Below are positions 28,457 to 37,980 of a DNA stretch of 64,000 nt, in pieces (position 1 is the first letter of the stretch; the number at the start of each line of letters is the position of its first letter). The translations under genes and the position numbers were made by a program. Under the pieces are notes generated by a model. That model had not been told where the DNA came from, ran no database searches, and was given only the letters and a program-made list of their open reading frames with translations. Source of the stretch: Dehalococcoidia bacterium (GTDB lineage Bacteria; Chloroflexota; Dehalococcoidia; GIF9; UBA5629). Where the stretch lies: positions 7,830-71,829 of the forward strand of contig PLME01000014.1 in the NCBI GenBank assembly GCA_003142375.1, written 5' to 3'.

Positions 28457-28566
28457 TTGCCCAAATTTCAGCTTCGACCAAGCTTTGCGATCAGAATTTG
28501 CCAATATCATAGCCCGTTATTATACTTTTCAAGACACAATGAATCTTCAGCCCGAGGTGATACCAC

Positions 28567-29553
28567 ATGATTAATTCCAAGCCGGTAATTATCGCCTGCC
28601 TCAGTGGCATGGTGGCCCTGTCTTCACTGTTTATGGTCTCGTGCTTCCGGCCTGCGGCTAATTATAAGCCCTCCGAATTGCCCGGCTTGATAGCTTTTGC
28701 TTCAGACCGCGATAAGACCCCTCATATCTTTACCATCAAGCCTGACGGCTCCGATGTCAGGACAACCTCGGACGATAACAATACCGTCGACGGCCTGCCC
28801 ATATGGTCCCCCGACGGCAAAAAGATTGCCTTCTCTTCTGACCAGTCCGACGACTATGAGATATGGACCATGAACGAGGACGGCAGCGGACGGAAGAAGA
28901 TCAGCAACAGGCACGGCTGGGACGGCATGCCAAGATGGTCGCCTGACGGGTCAAAGATAGCCTTTGTCAGCGAAGTGTTGGATAAACAGGGTGAGACCAG
29001 CTACGAAATATTCGTAATCAACGCCGACGGCAGCGGGATGAAACAGCTTACCGACAGCACTACCTGGGGTACCGGCAGCAGCACCGCCGAAGAAAAGATG
29101 GGATGGAACAGTGCCCCCACCTGGTCGCCCGACAGCTCCAGGATCCTTTTTGCCTCCAACCGTGATAACGCCAGCATTTCACCCATCCTTTATATTATGA
29201 ACGCCGACGGCACCGATCAGAAAAAATTCGGACTATTTTTTGACGTGGATGGCACCGCACCCAACTGGTCCCCGGTCACCAATCAGATCGTCTTCGCCAG
29301 GGGCAGCGCTGCCAAAGGCGATATCTGGGTGATGGACGGCAGTTCCCCCTTCCCGCTGCTAACCGCTAAAAAGCTCACCACCAACCTCGATAACAACTAT
29401 ACCCCGGTCTGGTCGCCCGACGGCAAGCAGATCGCCTACGTGTCCGACACCTACGGAAAGGACAATATCTTCATCATGAACACCGACGGCACCAGCGTGC
29501 ACCGCGTGACCTACAGCCAGTCCAACAACGACCGCAACCCGGCCTGGAGATAA
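28567..29553 (+). CDS. TolB-like WD40/PD40 beta-propeller lipoprotein
   Basis: Lipobox MVSC; repeated W(S/A)PDG(K/S)KIAF ... IWTMNEDGSG / IFVINADGSG. Confidence 0.9.
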   Translation: MINSKPVIIACLSGMVALSSLFMVSCFRPAANYKPSELPGLIAFASDRDKTPHIFTIKPDGSDVRTTSDDNNTVDGLPIWSPDGKKIAFSSDQSDDYEIWTMNEDGSGRKKISNRHGWDGMPRWSPDGSKIAFVSEVLDKQGETSYEIFVINADGSGMKQLTDSTTWGTGSSTAEEKMGWNSAPTWSPDSSRILFASNRDNASISPILYIMNADGTDQKKFGLFFDVDGTAPNWSPVTNQIVFARGSAAKGDIWVMDGSSPFPLLTAKKLTTNLDNNYTPVWSPDGKQIAYVSDTYGKDNIFIMNTDGTSVHRVTYSQSNNDRNPAWR

Positions 29554-29703
29554 TTCCTTCAGGGAAACTCAAAACTCTAAACATTAAGCTCAAAACCCCG
29601 ATAATTGGAATTCAGGGTTTTGGATTTGTTTAGTATTTAGAATTTTATTAACTGCCCATAGCCGGTGAACCCGTATTCAAAATCTCCCCCTGTCAACCCC
29701 CAT

Positions 29704-29733
29704 TTGACATTAGTACATTTGTTCTACTATAAT
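29704..29733 (+). promoter_or_regulatory. Consensus sigma70 promoter with embedded LexA-type box AGTACATTTGTTCT (29712-29725)
   Basis: TTGACA-18 nt-TATAAT; box fits the cyanobacterial LexA consensus RGTACNNNDGTWCB. Confidence 0.75.
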
Positions 29734-29769
29734 CTCCATGCGTACTCGAGGAAAGGGGGGTGAAATGCG

Positions 29770-30018
29770 GTGTCCAAGCTTATCGACGAGCCTATAACCG
29801 TTCATGTCAGCAAGGAATCCGGGCCTACTGCTTTCATCTGGAGGAAGCGTTTATACCGGGTGATAAACATCCTCTCCTGGTGGCGCGAGCCCTCTGAATG
29901 GTGGAACGGCGAACCCGTGCGCATCCTCATCCGCGTTACCGCCGAGTGCAAGAGGCCGGGCATCTATGAGCTCTGCAAGAGCGATTCCGACTGGTCCCTC
30001 CGCCGTCTGCTCGACTGA
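29770..30018 (+). CDS. DUF6504-like small protein associated with the error-prone polymerase
   Basis: GTG start after AAAGGGGGG; GPTAFIWRKRLYRVINILSWWREPSEWWNGEPVRILIRVTAECKRPGIYELCKSD. Confidence 0.75.
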   Translation: MSKLIDEPITVHVSKESGPTAFIWRKRLYRVINILSWWREPSEWWNGEPVRILIRVTAECKRPGIYELCKSDSDWSLRRLLD

Positions 30019-30035
30019 TTTTACGAGGCATAAGC

Positions 30036-33000
30036 ATGTCATTCGTACATCTCCACGTCCATTCCTATTACAGTTTCCTGGACGGCGCCGCCGGGCCGGC
30101 GGAGCTCCTGGAGAAGGCCAGGCATTTCGGCATGTCCGCCCTGGCGCTCACCGACCACAACCGGCTGACCGGCGCCATCAGGTTCTACGACGCTGCCAAA
30201 AAGCTCGGCATCAAGCCGATCATCGGGGCAGAGATAAACATTGAAGGCGGCTATCACCTCACGCTCCTCTGCAAGGACATGCCGGGCTATTCCAACCTTT
30301 GCCGCCTGCTTACCGCCATGCACTGCAGTAAAAGCCCTGATAGGCCAGCCGCCACACGCAGCATGCTCGACAGCTACCACGAGGGCCTCATAGCCCTCTC
30401 CGGCTGCAGGCTGGGAGAAGTGCCGCAGCTTCTAATCAAAGGTGAACCTCTGGGCGCTGCCCGTGCCGCCGGCTTTTACCGCGAGATCTTTAGACATGAC
30501 TTCTTCATCGAACTGATCCGCCATCCATCCCGGCGGGGAGCGCCCACGTGCTACCTGCTCTCAAGCTTCGCGCAAGAGCACGGGATACCTGTGGTTGCAA
30601 CCAACAACGTCCACCACCTGGGCATGCGTGATTACCGCATCCATGAGCTCCTCAATGCCATCCGCCTGATCGTGCCTGTCACACAATTGCCGGGGCCGCG
30701 CACCGTAGAGCAGTATTTTAAATCGCCTGCGGAGATGGAACGCCTCTTCAATGATTTCCCCGGAGCCACCGCCATGTCAGGAGAAATAGCTTCACGCTGC
30801 AATCTTGACCTTGAATTGGGCAGGCCGCGCTTTCCCAGGTTCGACCTCCCCGTCGGGCAAACCGCCGCAGGGCTGCTGCGTAAGCTGGCTTACGACGGCA
30901 CCGTGCAGAAATACGGCGGCCTGACGCAGGAGTTGGCCGACCGCCTGCAGATGGAGCTCGATACCATCGAAAAGCTCGGGTTCTGCAGCTATTTCCTGGT
31001 GGTATGGGATATTGTGCGCTGGGCGAGGGCACGCGGCATACGCTGTCAGGCACGCGGCAGCGCCGTAGACAGCCTGGTGGTCTACGCCCTGGATATCAGC
31101 ATTGCCGATCCCATCCATTACGACCTGCTCTTCGAGCGCTTTATGCACCCCCTGCGCAACGAGCCGCCGGATATCGACCTGGATATTGACCGCCGGAGGC
31201 GGGATGAGGTGCGCGATTATATCTACCGCAAATACGGCGCTGAAAATGTCTCCTGTGTGGCCACCATCAATACCTACCTGGCACGCGGCGCCATCCGTGA
31301 TGCCGGCAAGGCCCTGCAAATACCGCAGGCTACCATAGAAGAAGCATGCAAGGGCATACACTGGCTATCCGCTTCCAAATTGATGGAAAAGGCAGAGACT
31401 TTGCCCGAACTGAAGGACAGCTCAGTATATAGAAGGCCTGATCTCAAGGAGTTCTTCAAGACCTGCGCCGCCATCGACGGCTTTCCCAAGCACCTCTCAG
31501 TGCACCTCGGCGGCCTGCTCATCGGGGAAAACCGGCTCTCCGACCTCGTTCCACTGGAGCCTTCCAGCGGCGGCGACATCATCAGCCAGTACGACAAGGA
31601 TGATATAGAAAGGCTGGGGCTGGTCAAGATGGATCTGCTGGCCCTGCCCACCATGACGGTTATCGAGGAAGCCGTCCGCAGCATCAAGCAGGGCCGCGGC
31701 CTCGACATAGATATCGATAAAATCCCGCGTGATGATCCTGCTCCCTTTGCCATGCTGCGCGATGGTAAAACTATCGGGGTCTTCCAGCTCGAATCGCCGG
31801 CGCAGAGGGAGATGGCGGGCAGGCTGCTGCCTCAGACCTTCGATGATATCATCGTCTCGCTCTCGCTGGTGCGCCCGGGTCCGCTCAAGACCAGCATGGA
31901 CAAGGTATACCTGAAGCGCCGCCACGGCAGGGAAGCGGTGGAACATCTACATCCCAGCCTTGAAGGCGCCCTGGGTGAAACACTGGGCGTCATCCTGTAC
32001 CAGGAGCAGGTGCTGCGCGTGGCCCACGACCTGGCAGGCATGAGCTACGCCGAGGCCGACGGCTTCAGGCGCGCCATGACCCATGACCGCACCGAGGACG
32101 AGATGGGGAAGATGCGCCTTTCCTTTATCCGCTGCGCCATGAAGAAAGGGGTCAAGCGCGATGTGGCTGAAGAGGTCTTCGGGCACCTGGCCGCATTCGC
32201 CGCCTACGGCTTCTGCAAGGCGCATGCGGCAGCCTATGCGGTGCTCTCTTATCAGACCCTCTGGCTGAAGTGCCATTACCCGGCCGAGTTCATGGCGGCC
32301 ATACTCTCCAACCAGCCCATGGGCTACTATCCGCCGCGTGTGCTGGCGGCGGATGCCCGCCGCAGCGGCGTCGTCGTGCTGCCGCCCGACGTGAACAGGT
32401 CGTCCGACCATTATGCAGTGGAGGACGGCGCCATACGTGTCAGCCTCAGCCAGGTCAAGGGGATCACCGGCGAAACCATCGCTTCCATCATTCGTGAGAG
32501 GGGAAAAGGCAGGTTCACCTCGTTGAGGGATTTCATCCTGAGGGTGGAAGCCAGCCAGCCCATATTGGAAAACCTGGTGAAGGTGGGAGCGCTCGATGCC
32601 TTCGGCAAGCGCGGGGATATGCTGGCAGGAGTGCCCACCCTGTTGCAATTCAAACGCCACACCACCTCAAGCAATCCACCCCTTATCGGGGACATGCCCG
32701 GCCAATATGATTCTACCCATGTCCCCGATACAATCGGGGCGAAGCAATCAGCCGGTCCCGATGCCATTGTCGACCCTAACCATGTCATTGCGAGCGAAAC
32801 GAAGCAATCCTTTGATCGAAGCACCCAGACCGTAAGAGAGAGCCTCCTCAATGAACGCGAAATACTCTCGCTCGACCTTTCGGCGCATCCGCTGGACTTC
32901 TGCAACCTGGATAAGGGTTTTACCCGCATCAAGGACCTGCCTGCCCTGGCAACCGGCCGGTCCGTTAAACTGGCGGGATCGGTCATCCGCTACCAGACTC

Positions 33001-33215
33001 CGCCAACACGTACCGGCAAGCGGGTGGTCTATGTAATCATGGAGGACGGCACCGGGGTGGCCGATGTGACCGTATTCAGTGATGTGCAGGAAAAATGCGG
33101 CAAATACCTCTTCCGCTCCGGTTGGCTGGAGGTCAGGGGCAAGATACAAAGAAGGGGACCGAAATCACTCTCTATCATAGCCGATGTCATCAAGCCGCTC
33201 CGGCAGCGCAGTTAA
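30036..33215 (+). CDS. dnaE2: DNA polymerase III alpha-subunit family, error-prone DnaE2 type
   Basis: PHP domain VHLHVHSYYSFLDGAAGPAEL; PDIDLDIDRRRRDEVRDYIYRKYG; C-terminal OB-fold; encoded just after the DUF6504-like gene. Confidence 0.88.
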   Translation: MSFVHLHVHSYYSFLDGAAGPAELLEKARHFGMSALALTDHNRLTGAIRFYDAAKKLGIKPIIGAEINIEGGYHLTLLCKDMPGYSNLCRLLTAMHCSKSPDRPAATRSMLDSYHEGLIALSGCRLGEVPQLLIKGEPLGAARAAGFYREIFRHDFFIELIRHPSRRGAPTCYLLSSFAQEHGIPVVATNNVHHLGMRDYRIHELLNAIRLIVPVTQLPGPRTVEQYFKSPAEMERLFNDFPGATAMSGEIASRCNLDLELGRPRFPRFDLPVGQTAAGLLRKLAYDGTVQKYGGLTQELADRLQMELDTIEKLGFCSYFLVVWDIVRWARARGIRCQARGSAVDSLVVYALDISIADPIHYDLLFERFMHPLRNEPPDIDLDIDRRRRDEVRDYIYRKYGAENVSCVATINTYLARGAIRDAGKALQIPQATIEEACKGIHWLSASKLMEKAETLPELKDSSVYRRPDLKEFFKTCAAIDGFPKHLSVHLGGLLIGENRLSDLVPLEPSSGGDIISQYDKDDIERLGLVKMDLLALPTMTVIEEAVRSIKQGRGLDIDIDKIPRDDPAPFAMLRDGKTIGVFQLESPAQREMAGRLLPQTFDDIIVSLSLVRPGPLKTSMDKVYLKRRHGREAVEHLHPSLEGALGETLGVILYQEQVLRVAHDLAGMSYAEADGFRRAMTHDRTEDEMGKMRLSFIRCAMKKGVKRDVAEEVFGHLAAFAAYGFCKAHAAAYAVLSYQTLWLKCHYPAEFMAAILSNQPMGYYPPRVLAADARRSGVVVLPPDVNRSSDHYAVEDGAIRVSLSQVKGITGETIASIIRERGKGRFTSLRDFILRVEASQPILENLVKVGALDAFGKRGDMLAGVPTLLQFKRHTTSSNPPLIGDMPGQYDSTHVPDTIGAKQSAGPDAIVDPNHVIASETKQSFDRSTQTVRESLLNEREILSLDLSAHPLDFCNLDKGFTRIKDLPALATGRSVKLAGSVIRYQTPPTRTGKRVVYVIMEDGTGVADVTVFSDVQEKCGKYLFRSGWLEVRGKIQRRGPKSLSIIADVIKPLRQRS
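32681..32815. repeat. Interspersed palindromic/CATTGCGAGCGAA-type repeat inserted in the dnaE2 coding sequence
   Basis: ATCGGGGACATG (32685-32696) / CATGTCCCCGAT (32718-32729); CCCCGAT-ACA-ATCGGGG; CATGTCATTGCGAGCGAAACGAAGCAATCC (32781-32810). Confidence 0.75.
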
Positions 33216-33278
33216 AATACCCCACCTCCTCTCTAATTCATATCAGCCCCGGTATTATTCTAATTTTGTGTAATAAAA

Positions 33279-33315
33279 AAGCGAAGAGCGCCTCAGTGCC
33301 AGGCGCTCTTCGCTT
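33279..33315 (-). terminator. Terminator of the small minus-strand gene at 33336-33464
   Basis: AAGCGAAGAGCGCCT-N7-AGGCGCTCTTCGCTT; followed by TTTTTTATTA on the minus strand. Confidence 0.85.
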
Positions 33316-33335
33316 CGGGAGGAGAACCGCTATAT

Positions 33336-33464
33336 TCAGACCATCCGGCTTAGTAACACCATCATGGAAACGATCAATCCTGCGCAAAGCAACATAGACC
33401 AGAAGAGAGCCTGTGTTTTCCAATCATGCTTGACCATTCCAAAAACCGATTTCATGACAGTCAT
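33336..33464 (-). CDS. 42-aa single-TM small membrane protein (absent from the supplied ORF track)
   Basis: Read by hand: MTVMKSVFGMVKHDWKTQALFWSMLLCAGLIVSMMVLLSRMV*; SD TAAGGAGGG upstream of ATG; terminator downstream. Confidence 0.7.
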   Translation of the reverse strand: MTVMKSVFGMVKHDWKTQALFWSMLLCAGLIVSMMVLLSRMV

Positions 33465-33588
33465 TTTTTCTCCCTCCTTAATCTATTTCGAAACTATTCT
33501 AAATCGTGAACTACCTAAATACAATAGCGTATGAGTACTGGTTTGTCTGTGACATTAGTACTAAGAGGGCCCCATCGTGCACAAATTA

Positions 33589-33611
33589 AAAAGGCGGGTG
33601 ACCCCGCCTTT
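33589..33611 (-). terminator. Terminator of the small gene at 33640-33774
   Basis: AAAGGCGGG-TGAC-CCCGCCTTT, followed by T-rich sequence on the minus strand. Confidence 0.8.
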
Positions 33612-33639
33612 ATTAAAATTCCGGATGATTTAAACCCGC

Positions 33640-33774
33640 CTAGAGAGCCAATGCCACACCCAGCACAATGACTACAGCCAGAAGAAGCGTGCCATCTATT
33701 ACCATACCACCCAAGATCAACTTGAGCTTGCCGTCTGTCTTCAATATCTCCGTGAAAGTTTTTCTGGTATCCAT
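33640..33774 (-). CDS. 44-aa single-TM small membrane protein
   Basis: MDTRKTFTEILKTDGKLKLILGGMVIDGTLLLAVVIVLGVALAL; SD AGGAGG before the internal Met. Confidence 0.7.
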   Translation of the reverse strand: MDTRKTFTEILKTDGKLKLILGGMVIDGTLLLAVVIVLGVALAL

Positions 33775-33998
33775 GGCGTCCTCCTGATTCTTTATGGCAC
33801 TATTATGCCCCCTGGCCGCCCGGCCGTGAACCGCTATAAGTCCGGTATTGACATGCCCCGCGGTATGATTCTTTTTACCGAAGGTAGTAATACCAGCGGA
33901 TGATAAGACGCTGACAAAAGGCTGATAGGGATATACTTTGACAATACACAATGCCAAATCTATGCTATTAGAAGAACACGTATTTGATATTTACAGAC

Positions 33999-34766
33999 AT
34001 GAAATCTTTTAACCACATATTATTACTGGCTCTGGTATCCTTCTCGGGCTTCCTGTTATCATGCGCCAACAAGGAATTCATTACGACTCAAGATTACATC
34101 GCCACGGAGAACAGCACCGAATCTGTAACGGAATCCTATACCGAAAATGAAACTTACATGACCGTTTCTTCAGGTGAGTACGAACTGCCTTCCTTTAACA
34201 ATTGGACCTGGGGGAATGCATGCTACTATGGCTACGATATATCCGATCCTGAAATTTACGATAACATTAGCTTTAAGATCGAAATCTGGCAACCGCCACA
34301 GTATGAGCCGGAAACGATCAGAGTTTTCGATGTAACTAAGACGGGCCATCTCTCTTATCCTGACCTGCCGGTTTCAGGTGAAGAAGCCACCACAGAAAAT
34401 ACGGAGAACTACATCATAACAGGCTCAGCGTCCAACGCGTGGTTGAAGGCTGCCAATGATTGGATATACCAGTCGAAATTTGTGGGCGCCTGGGCCAATC
34501 TCTGGTCCAACCAGGATAATCCCCATATCATCGAACTGGATGCAGGTAAAGCCCATAAAATAGGCATTCTCATCCTGGGGCCGCTAAACAAATGGAACAC
34601 CACCCTCAGGCTTTTCATCCGGTGGACTATTAGTTCCCCGACGTACGGCCCGGTCAGCAAAGAGAGAACCGTGCAGAAGCAGGTTCCCCATCAGGTTGTT
34701 AAGCAAAGGAATTATTATGAAATAAGGCGTGTTCCTATATGGGAAACACTCTTTTCTACGCACTGA
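33999..34766 (+). CDS. Hypothetical lipoprotein (tandem paralog A)
   Basis: Lipobox GFLLSCAN; C-terminus RRVPIWETLFSTH parallels the next gene. Confidence 0.65.
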   Translation: MKSFNHILLLALVSFSGFLLSCANKEFITTQDYIATENSTESVTESYTENETYMTVSSGEYELPSFNNWTWGNACYYGYDISDPEIYDNISFKIEIWQPPQYEPETIRVFDVTKTGHLSYPDLPVSGEEATTENTENYIITGSASNAWLKAANDWIYQSKFVGAWANLWSNQDNPHIIELDAGKAHKIGILILGPLNKWNTTLRLFIRWTISSPTYGPVSKERTVQKQVPHQVVKQRNYYEIRRVPIWETLFSTH

Positions 34767-34821
34767 TTGGGTAATTTATGAATCAAACAGGTATGAATTA
34801 CCGTCCGACAGGAGCTGACAA

Positions 34822-35613
34822 GTGATAGGGGCAGCAATCGGACGCAGTTTGTCCGCGGTCTTTATCATAATGCTGATGGCAATCGTCAGTGTCGAAGCAG
34901 GATGTGTCAATGTCAGCTACCCCGTTAAAGAGACCTACTGGGAAAACACAACAGTCTCTGAAAATCATTCCGAAGCGTTTAGCGAAGTTGTTCCCGTTGT
35001 CCGTGCTGTTTCCGGGGAGCAACCTCTGACACCGTATATTGTTTGGAGCGAGCCTGAGCTTGAATACAACACCTTGAAACATTTCTGGTACTACGGCTAC
35101 AGCCTGCCGAGGCATGACAAATCCAGGGTCAAAATACTATTTCTTAAACAGAGCTATTACGAATTTGTTCGCGTCTATGTGTACGATTTCAGCGAGCGCG
35201 GGCAAATACTGGGGCCGCCGCTAATTTCGGCAGCCGAAAACGTATCTTCCTCCGAAACAAAGTTACAGGGCATCGGTAGCTGGAATAGCTGGATTAATTC
35301 AGCGGATACAAAGCTTACGTTTGCCCGGCCCCTATTCAGCGTTTCCGACCTGTGGTTTAACTATGAGGAAAATCGAGCCGTTGAATTTGATACACATGGA
35401 AGCCGTGAGATAGCTATAATCATAAGCGGTCCAAATATTGCCCAAAACTGCTACTTCACAACAACCCTGACATGGTCTGACTATACAACAGAAAATGTGA
35501 CCAGCACCTCTGATCATATCGTTTCATCAAGCATCCAACAGCCCATTCAAAAATCCAGAAGCACTACTAGGACCAAACAAGTGCCCTTCTGGGAAATATT
35601 TCCCCACCCGTAA
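34822..35613 (+). CDS. Hypothetical exported protein (tandem paralog B)
   Basis: Signal peptide; shared layout and C-terminus TKQVPFWEIFPHP with paralog A. Confidence 0.65.
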   Translation: MIGAAIGRSLSAVFIIMLMAIVSVEAGCVNVSYPVKETYWENTTVSENHSEAFSEVVPVVRAVSGEQPLTPYIVWSEPELEYNTLKHFWYYGYSLPRHDKSRVKILFLKQSYYEFVRVYVYDFSERGQILGPPLISAAENVSSSETKLQGIGSWNSWINSADTKLTFARPLFSVSDLWFNYEENRAVEFDTHGSREIAIIISGPNIAQNCYFTTTLTWSDYTTENVTSTSDHIVSSSIQQPIQKSRSTTRTKQVPFWEIFPHP

Positions 35614-35660
35614 ATCTTAATTCAGTAAACGCCTAACAATTCACAGTTGCCACAGCTTCA

Positions 35661-35680
35661 AATGAGCCAAATGGCTCATT
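35661..35680 (+). terminator. Terminator-like hairpin
   Basis: AATGAGCC-AAAT-GGCTCATT followed by TT after the paralog pair. Confidence 0.55.
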
Positions 35681-35742
35681 TTGGTGACCCATCCGGTTGA
35701 ATTTTTGACCCTAGCGGCTCATAATCTAATGGGAGTCCTATT

Positions 35743-36087
35743 ATGACAGAGGATGGGAAACAAATGAGAGCCGCTGCCGTAGACCCTGCCCGCCAGGGAC
35801 ATATGCTGTTTGCGCTATTGCTGATGGCGCAATTCCAGCTCTGGGACGGGATTATGACGCAGGTCTTTGTCAGGAGCGGCTTTGCCACGGAGGCCAACCA
35901 CCTGATGGAGCCGCTTATTAACAACGGGGTTTTTCTAGCGGTTAAACTGCTGGGCATTGCGGCGCTGGTGCCCTTGTTGTGGTTTGTGCACAAGCGCTAC
36001 CCCAGGGTCGCTTTCACAGCGGCATACTGCCTGTCCGCAATCTATCTGGGCGTTATTACCTGGAACTTTGTTGTATTTTTCAACTAA
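35743..36087 (+). CDS. Small membrane protein, DUF5658-like
   Basis: QFQLWDGIMTQVFVRSGFATEANHLMEPLINNGVFLAVKLLG; hydrophobic helices. Confidence 0.65.
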   Translation: MTEDGKQMRAAAVDPARQGHMLFALLLMAQFQLWDGIMTQVFVRSGFATEANHLMEPLINNGVFLAVKLLGIAALVPLLWFVHKRYPRVAFTAAYCLSAIYLGVITWNFVVFFN

Positions 36088-36130
36088 AGTTCCAGGGTCG
36101 CCTTATATGTGACAGCTTTATCCTTCAGGG

Positions 36131-37930
36131 CTACTTTTTTACAGTTGCAAAGTCGAAATCAAATTCGTTTCTTTCCACCACGTCGATCAGTATATCTACA
36201 ACCTTCGGATCGTAAATCCGGTCCCTGCCGCTCTTAAGCTCGGTGATGATTTCCTCTTTCTTACGGGCGGGCCTGTAAGGCCTATGAGAACTCATAGCTT
36301 CCACTACGTCACAGATGCCGAGTATACGTGATTCAGCGCTGAGCTTATCGCCCCGGATACCGTTGGGATACCCGCTGCCATCCAGCCGTTCATGATGGTT
36401 CAGTACCATATCCATCACATTCTCCGGCAGGTCCATATCCTGGAGCATCTCATGTCCGCGTTTTACATGGGAGCGTATAAGCACCCATTCTTCATCGGTC
36501 AGTTTGCCGGGTTTGGATAGAATGGTGTTGGGTACGGCTGCCTTGCCGATATCATGCAGGAGCGCGCCGACTCGCAGCCATTCGAGTTCTTCGCTATTTA
36601 GCCCCGCTTTCTCACCGATAGTGACCGCCAGGATTGCCAGCCTCTCCTGGTGGCTTACCGTGTAAGGATCAACAGCAAACATTGCCCTGGATATCATCTT
36701 GGTCAGCTGGATAAAGTGGAGCTTAACCTGGGCATTCACCTTCTGTCGCTCCAGCGCTTGTGCGATCATATTGGTAGAAGTAGCCAGCAAATTGATCTCC
36801 ACCGGCTTCCATCCCTTTGAGTCCGCCTTTTTATCAAAACTGACTACACCTGCAAATTCGGAATTAACCATTATGGGAAGAATAAGGCTGGACATGTCAC
36901 CATTGGATGAGCTGATGATGGCGCCCTCTTTTTTCGATAGCTCCATAAAGCCCTGGCCAAGTCCCTCGCCCCTCATCAGGTCAGACATGGATTGGGTCTT
37001 CCCGTTCCCGTTGTTTCCTCCGACTATATAGTTGACATAGAGCTTGGGGTTCTGTAATCCATCCGAAGTTATAACCGGCTGAGTCGATTTAGCCTTGTTG
37101 GACAGGATATCAGATACTTTGCCCGAATTTGGCAGGTCATTAAGCAGGATAAATGCGCTGTGGATGTCAGATGTATTGCATAAAATCTCAAGTATCTTTT
37201 TATAAGGAATATCTTTTCTGTTTTCCAAAAGCACTTGCCCCACTCTGGCGATAGCTTTAAGGCAGTGCTCTTTCTCCTTCTGTGCTTTTTCTATCTCCCT
37301 ACGTTCCTCTATATCCCTGGCAATGCCCTGGAAGCCTGTCAACTCGTTGCCCCTGTTTTTAATAGGCATAAAACTTACTTCCACCGGTGTTTTTTTACCG
37401 TCGTTCTTCATCACATCGATATATAAATGGCGGCCGGCGATATCCTTGTATCGTTTTAGCTGCTCGATAATAAAGGGCCTGAATTCGGGGGACAGTATAT
37501 CCTGTATGTTATTGGTGAGGATTTTGTCCAGGCGATAACCGCTAAGACTTTCAATGGCTTTATTGGCGAATGTAAAATTCCCGTCCCTGTCCAGCGTGAA
37601 AATGACATCCTGTGTAGTATCGATGATATGTTGGATCCTTTTTTCAGCTTTACTGGCCTGCTCGCGCTGGATAACAAGCTCATTATGTATCTTATATATT
37701 TCACGGAAGCTGAAATGCACCAGCAAAGATATAATGGACATGCCGAACAGCCAGTCCAGCAGCATCTGGAAAACAGTCACAGTTATCCCCGAATTTAAAA
37801 ACACATAATGTATGATCTGCAGGGATGCCAGCGTTGATCCTGCCATAAACAAGATCAGTGCTTCCAGTTGTCTGAACTGAATTTTCACCTCTTTTTTTAT
37901 AACATCCATAGCCATTTTTTTTCTCCTCAC
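36131..37930 (-). CDS. Membrane PAS-GAF-HD-GYP protein (c-di-GMP phosphodiesterase type, canonical motifs)
   Basis: N-terminal TMs, PAS, LLHDIGKAAVP, HHERLDGSGYPNGIRG, DVVEAMSSHRPYRPA. Confidence 0.9.
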   Translation of the reverse strand: MRRKKMAMDVIKKEVKIQFRQLEALILFMAGSTLASLQIIHYVFLNSGITVTVFQMLLDWLFGMSIISLLVHFSFREIYKIHNELVIQREQASKAEKRIQHIIDTTQDVIFTLDRDGNFTFANKAIESLSGYRLDKILTNNIQDILSPEFRPFIIEQLKRYKDIAGRHLYIDVMKNDGKKTPVEVSFMPIKNRGNELTGFQGIARDIEERREIEKAQKEKEHCLKAIARVGQVLLENRKDIPYKKILEILCNTSDIHSAFILLNDLPNSGKVSDILSNKAKSTQPVITSDGLQNPKLYVNYIVGGNNGNGKTQSMSDLMRGEGLGQGFMELSKKEGAIISSSNGDMSSLILPIMVNSEFAGVVSFDKKADSKGWKPVEINLLATSTNMIAQALERQKVNAQVKLHFIQLTKMISRAMFAVDPYTVSHQERLAILAVTIGEKAGLNSEELEWLRVGALLHDIGKAAVPNTILSKPGKLTDEEWVLIRSHVKRGHEMLQDMDLPENVMDMVLNHHERLDGSGYPNGIRGDKLSAESRILGICDVVEAMSSHRPYRPARKKEEIITELKSGRDRIYDPKVVDILIDVVERNEFDFDFATVKK

Positions 37931-37980
37931 CGTTAGTACGCCGAATAGCGGTTCAGCGTTATATCAATCTTGGATGCAGG

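Noticed and set aside
33551-33565. GACATTAGTACTAA resembling the dnaE2 LexA/promoter region
   Set aside because: Shares TGACATTAGTAC but lacks the second half-site (GTWC) and a -10 box.
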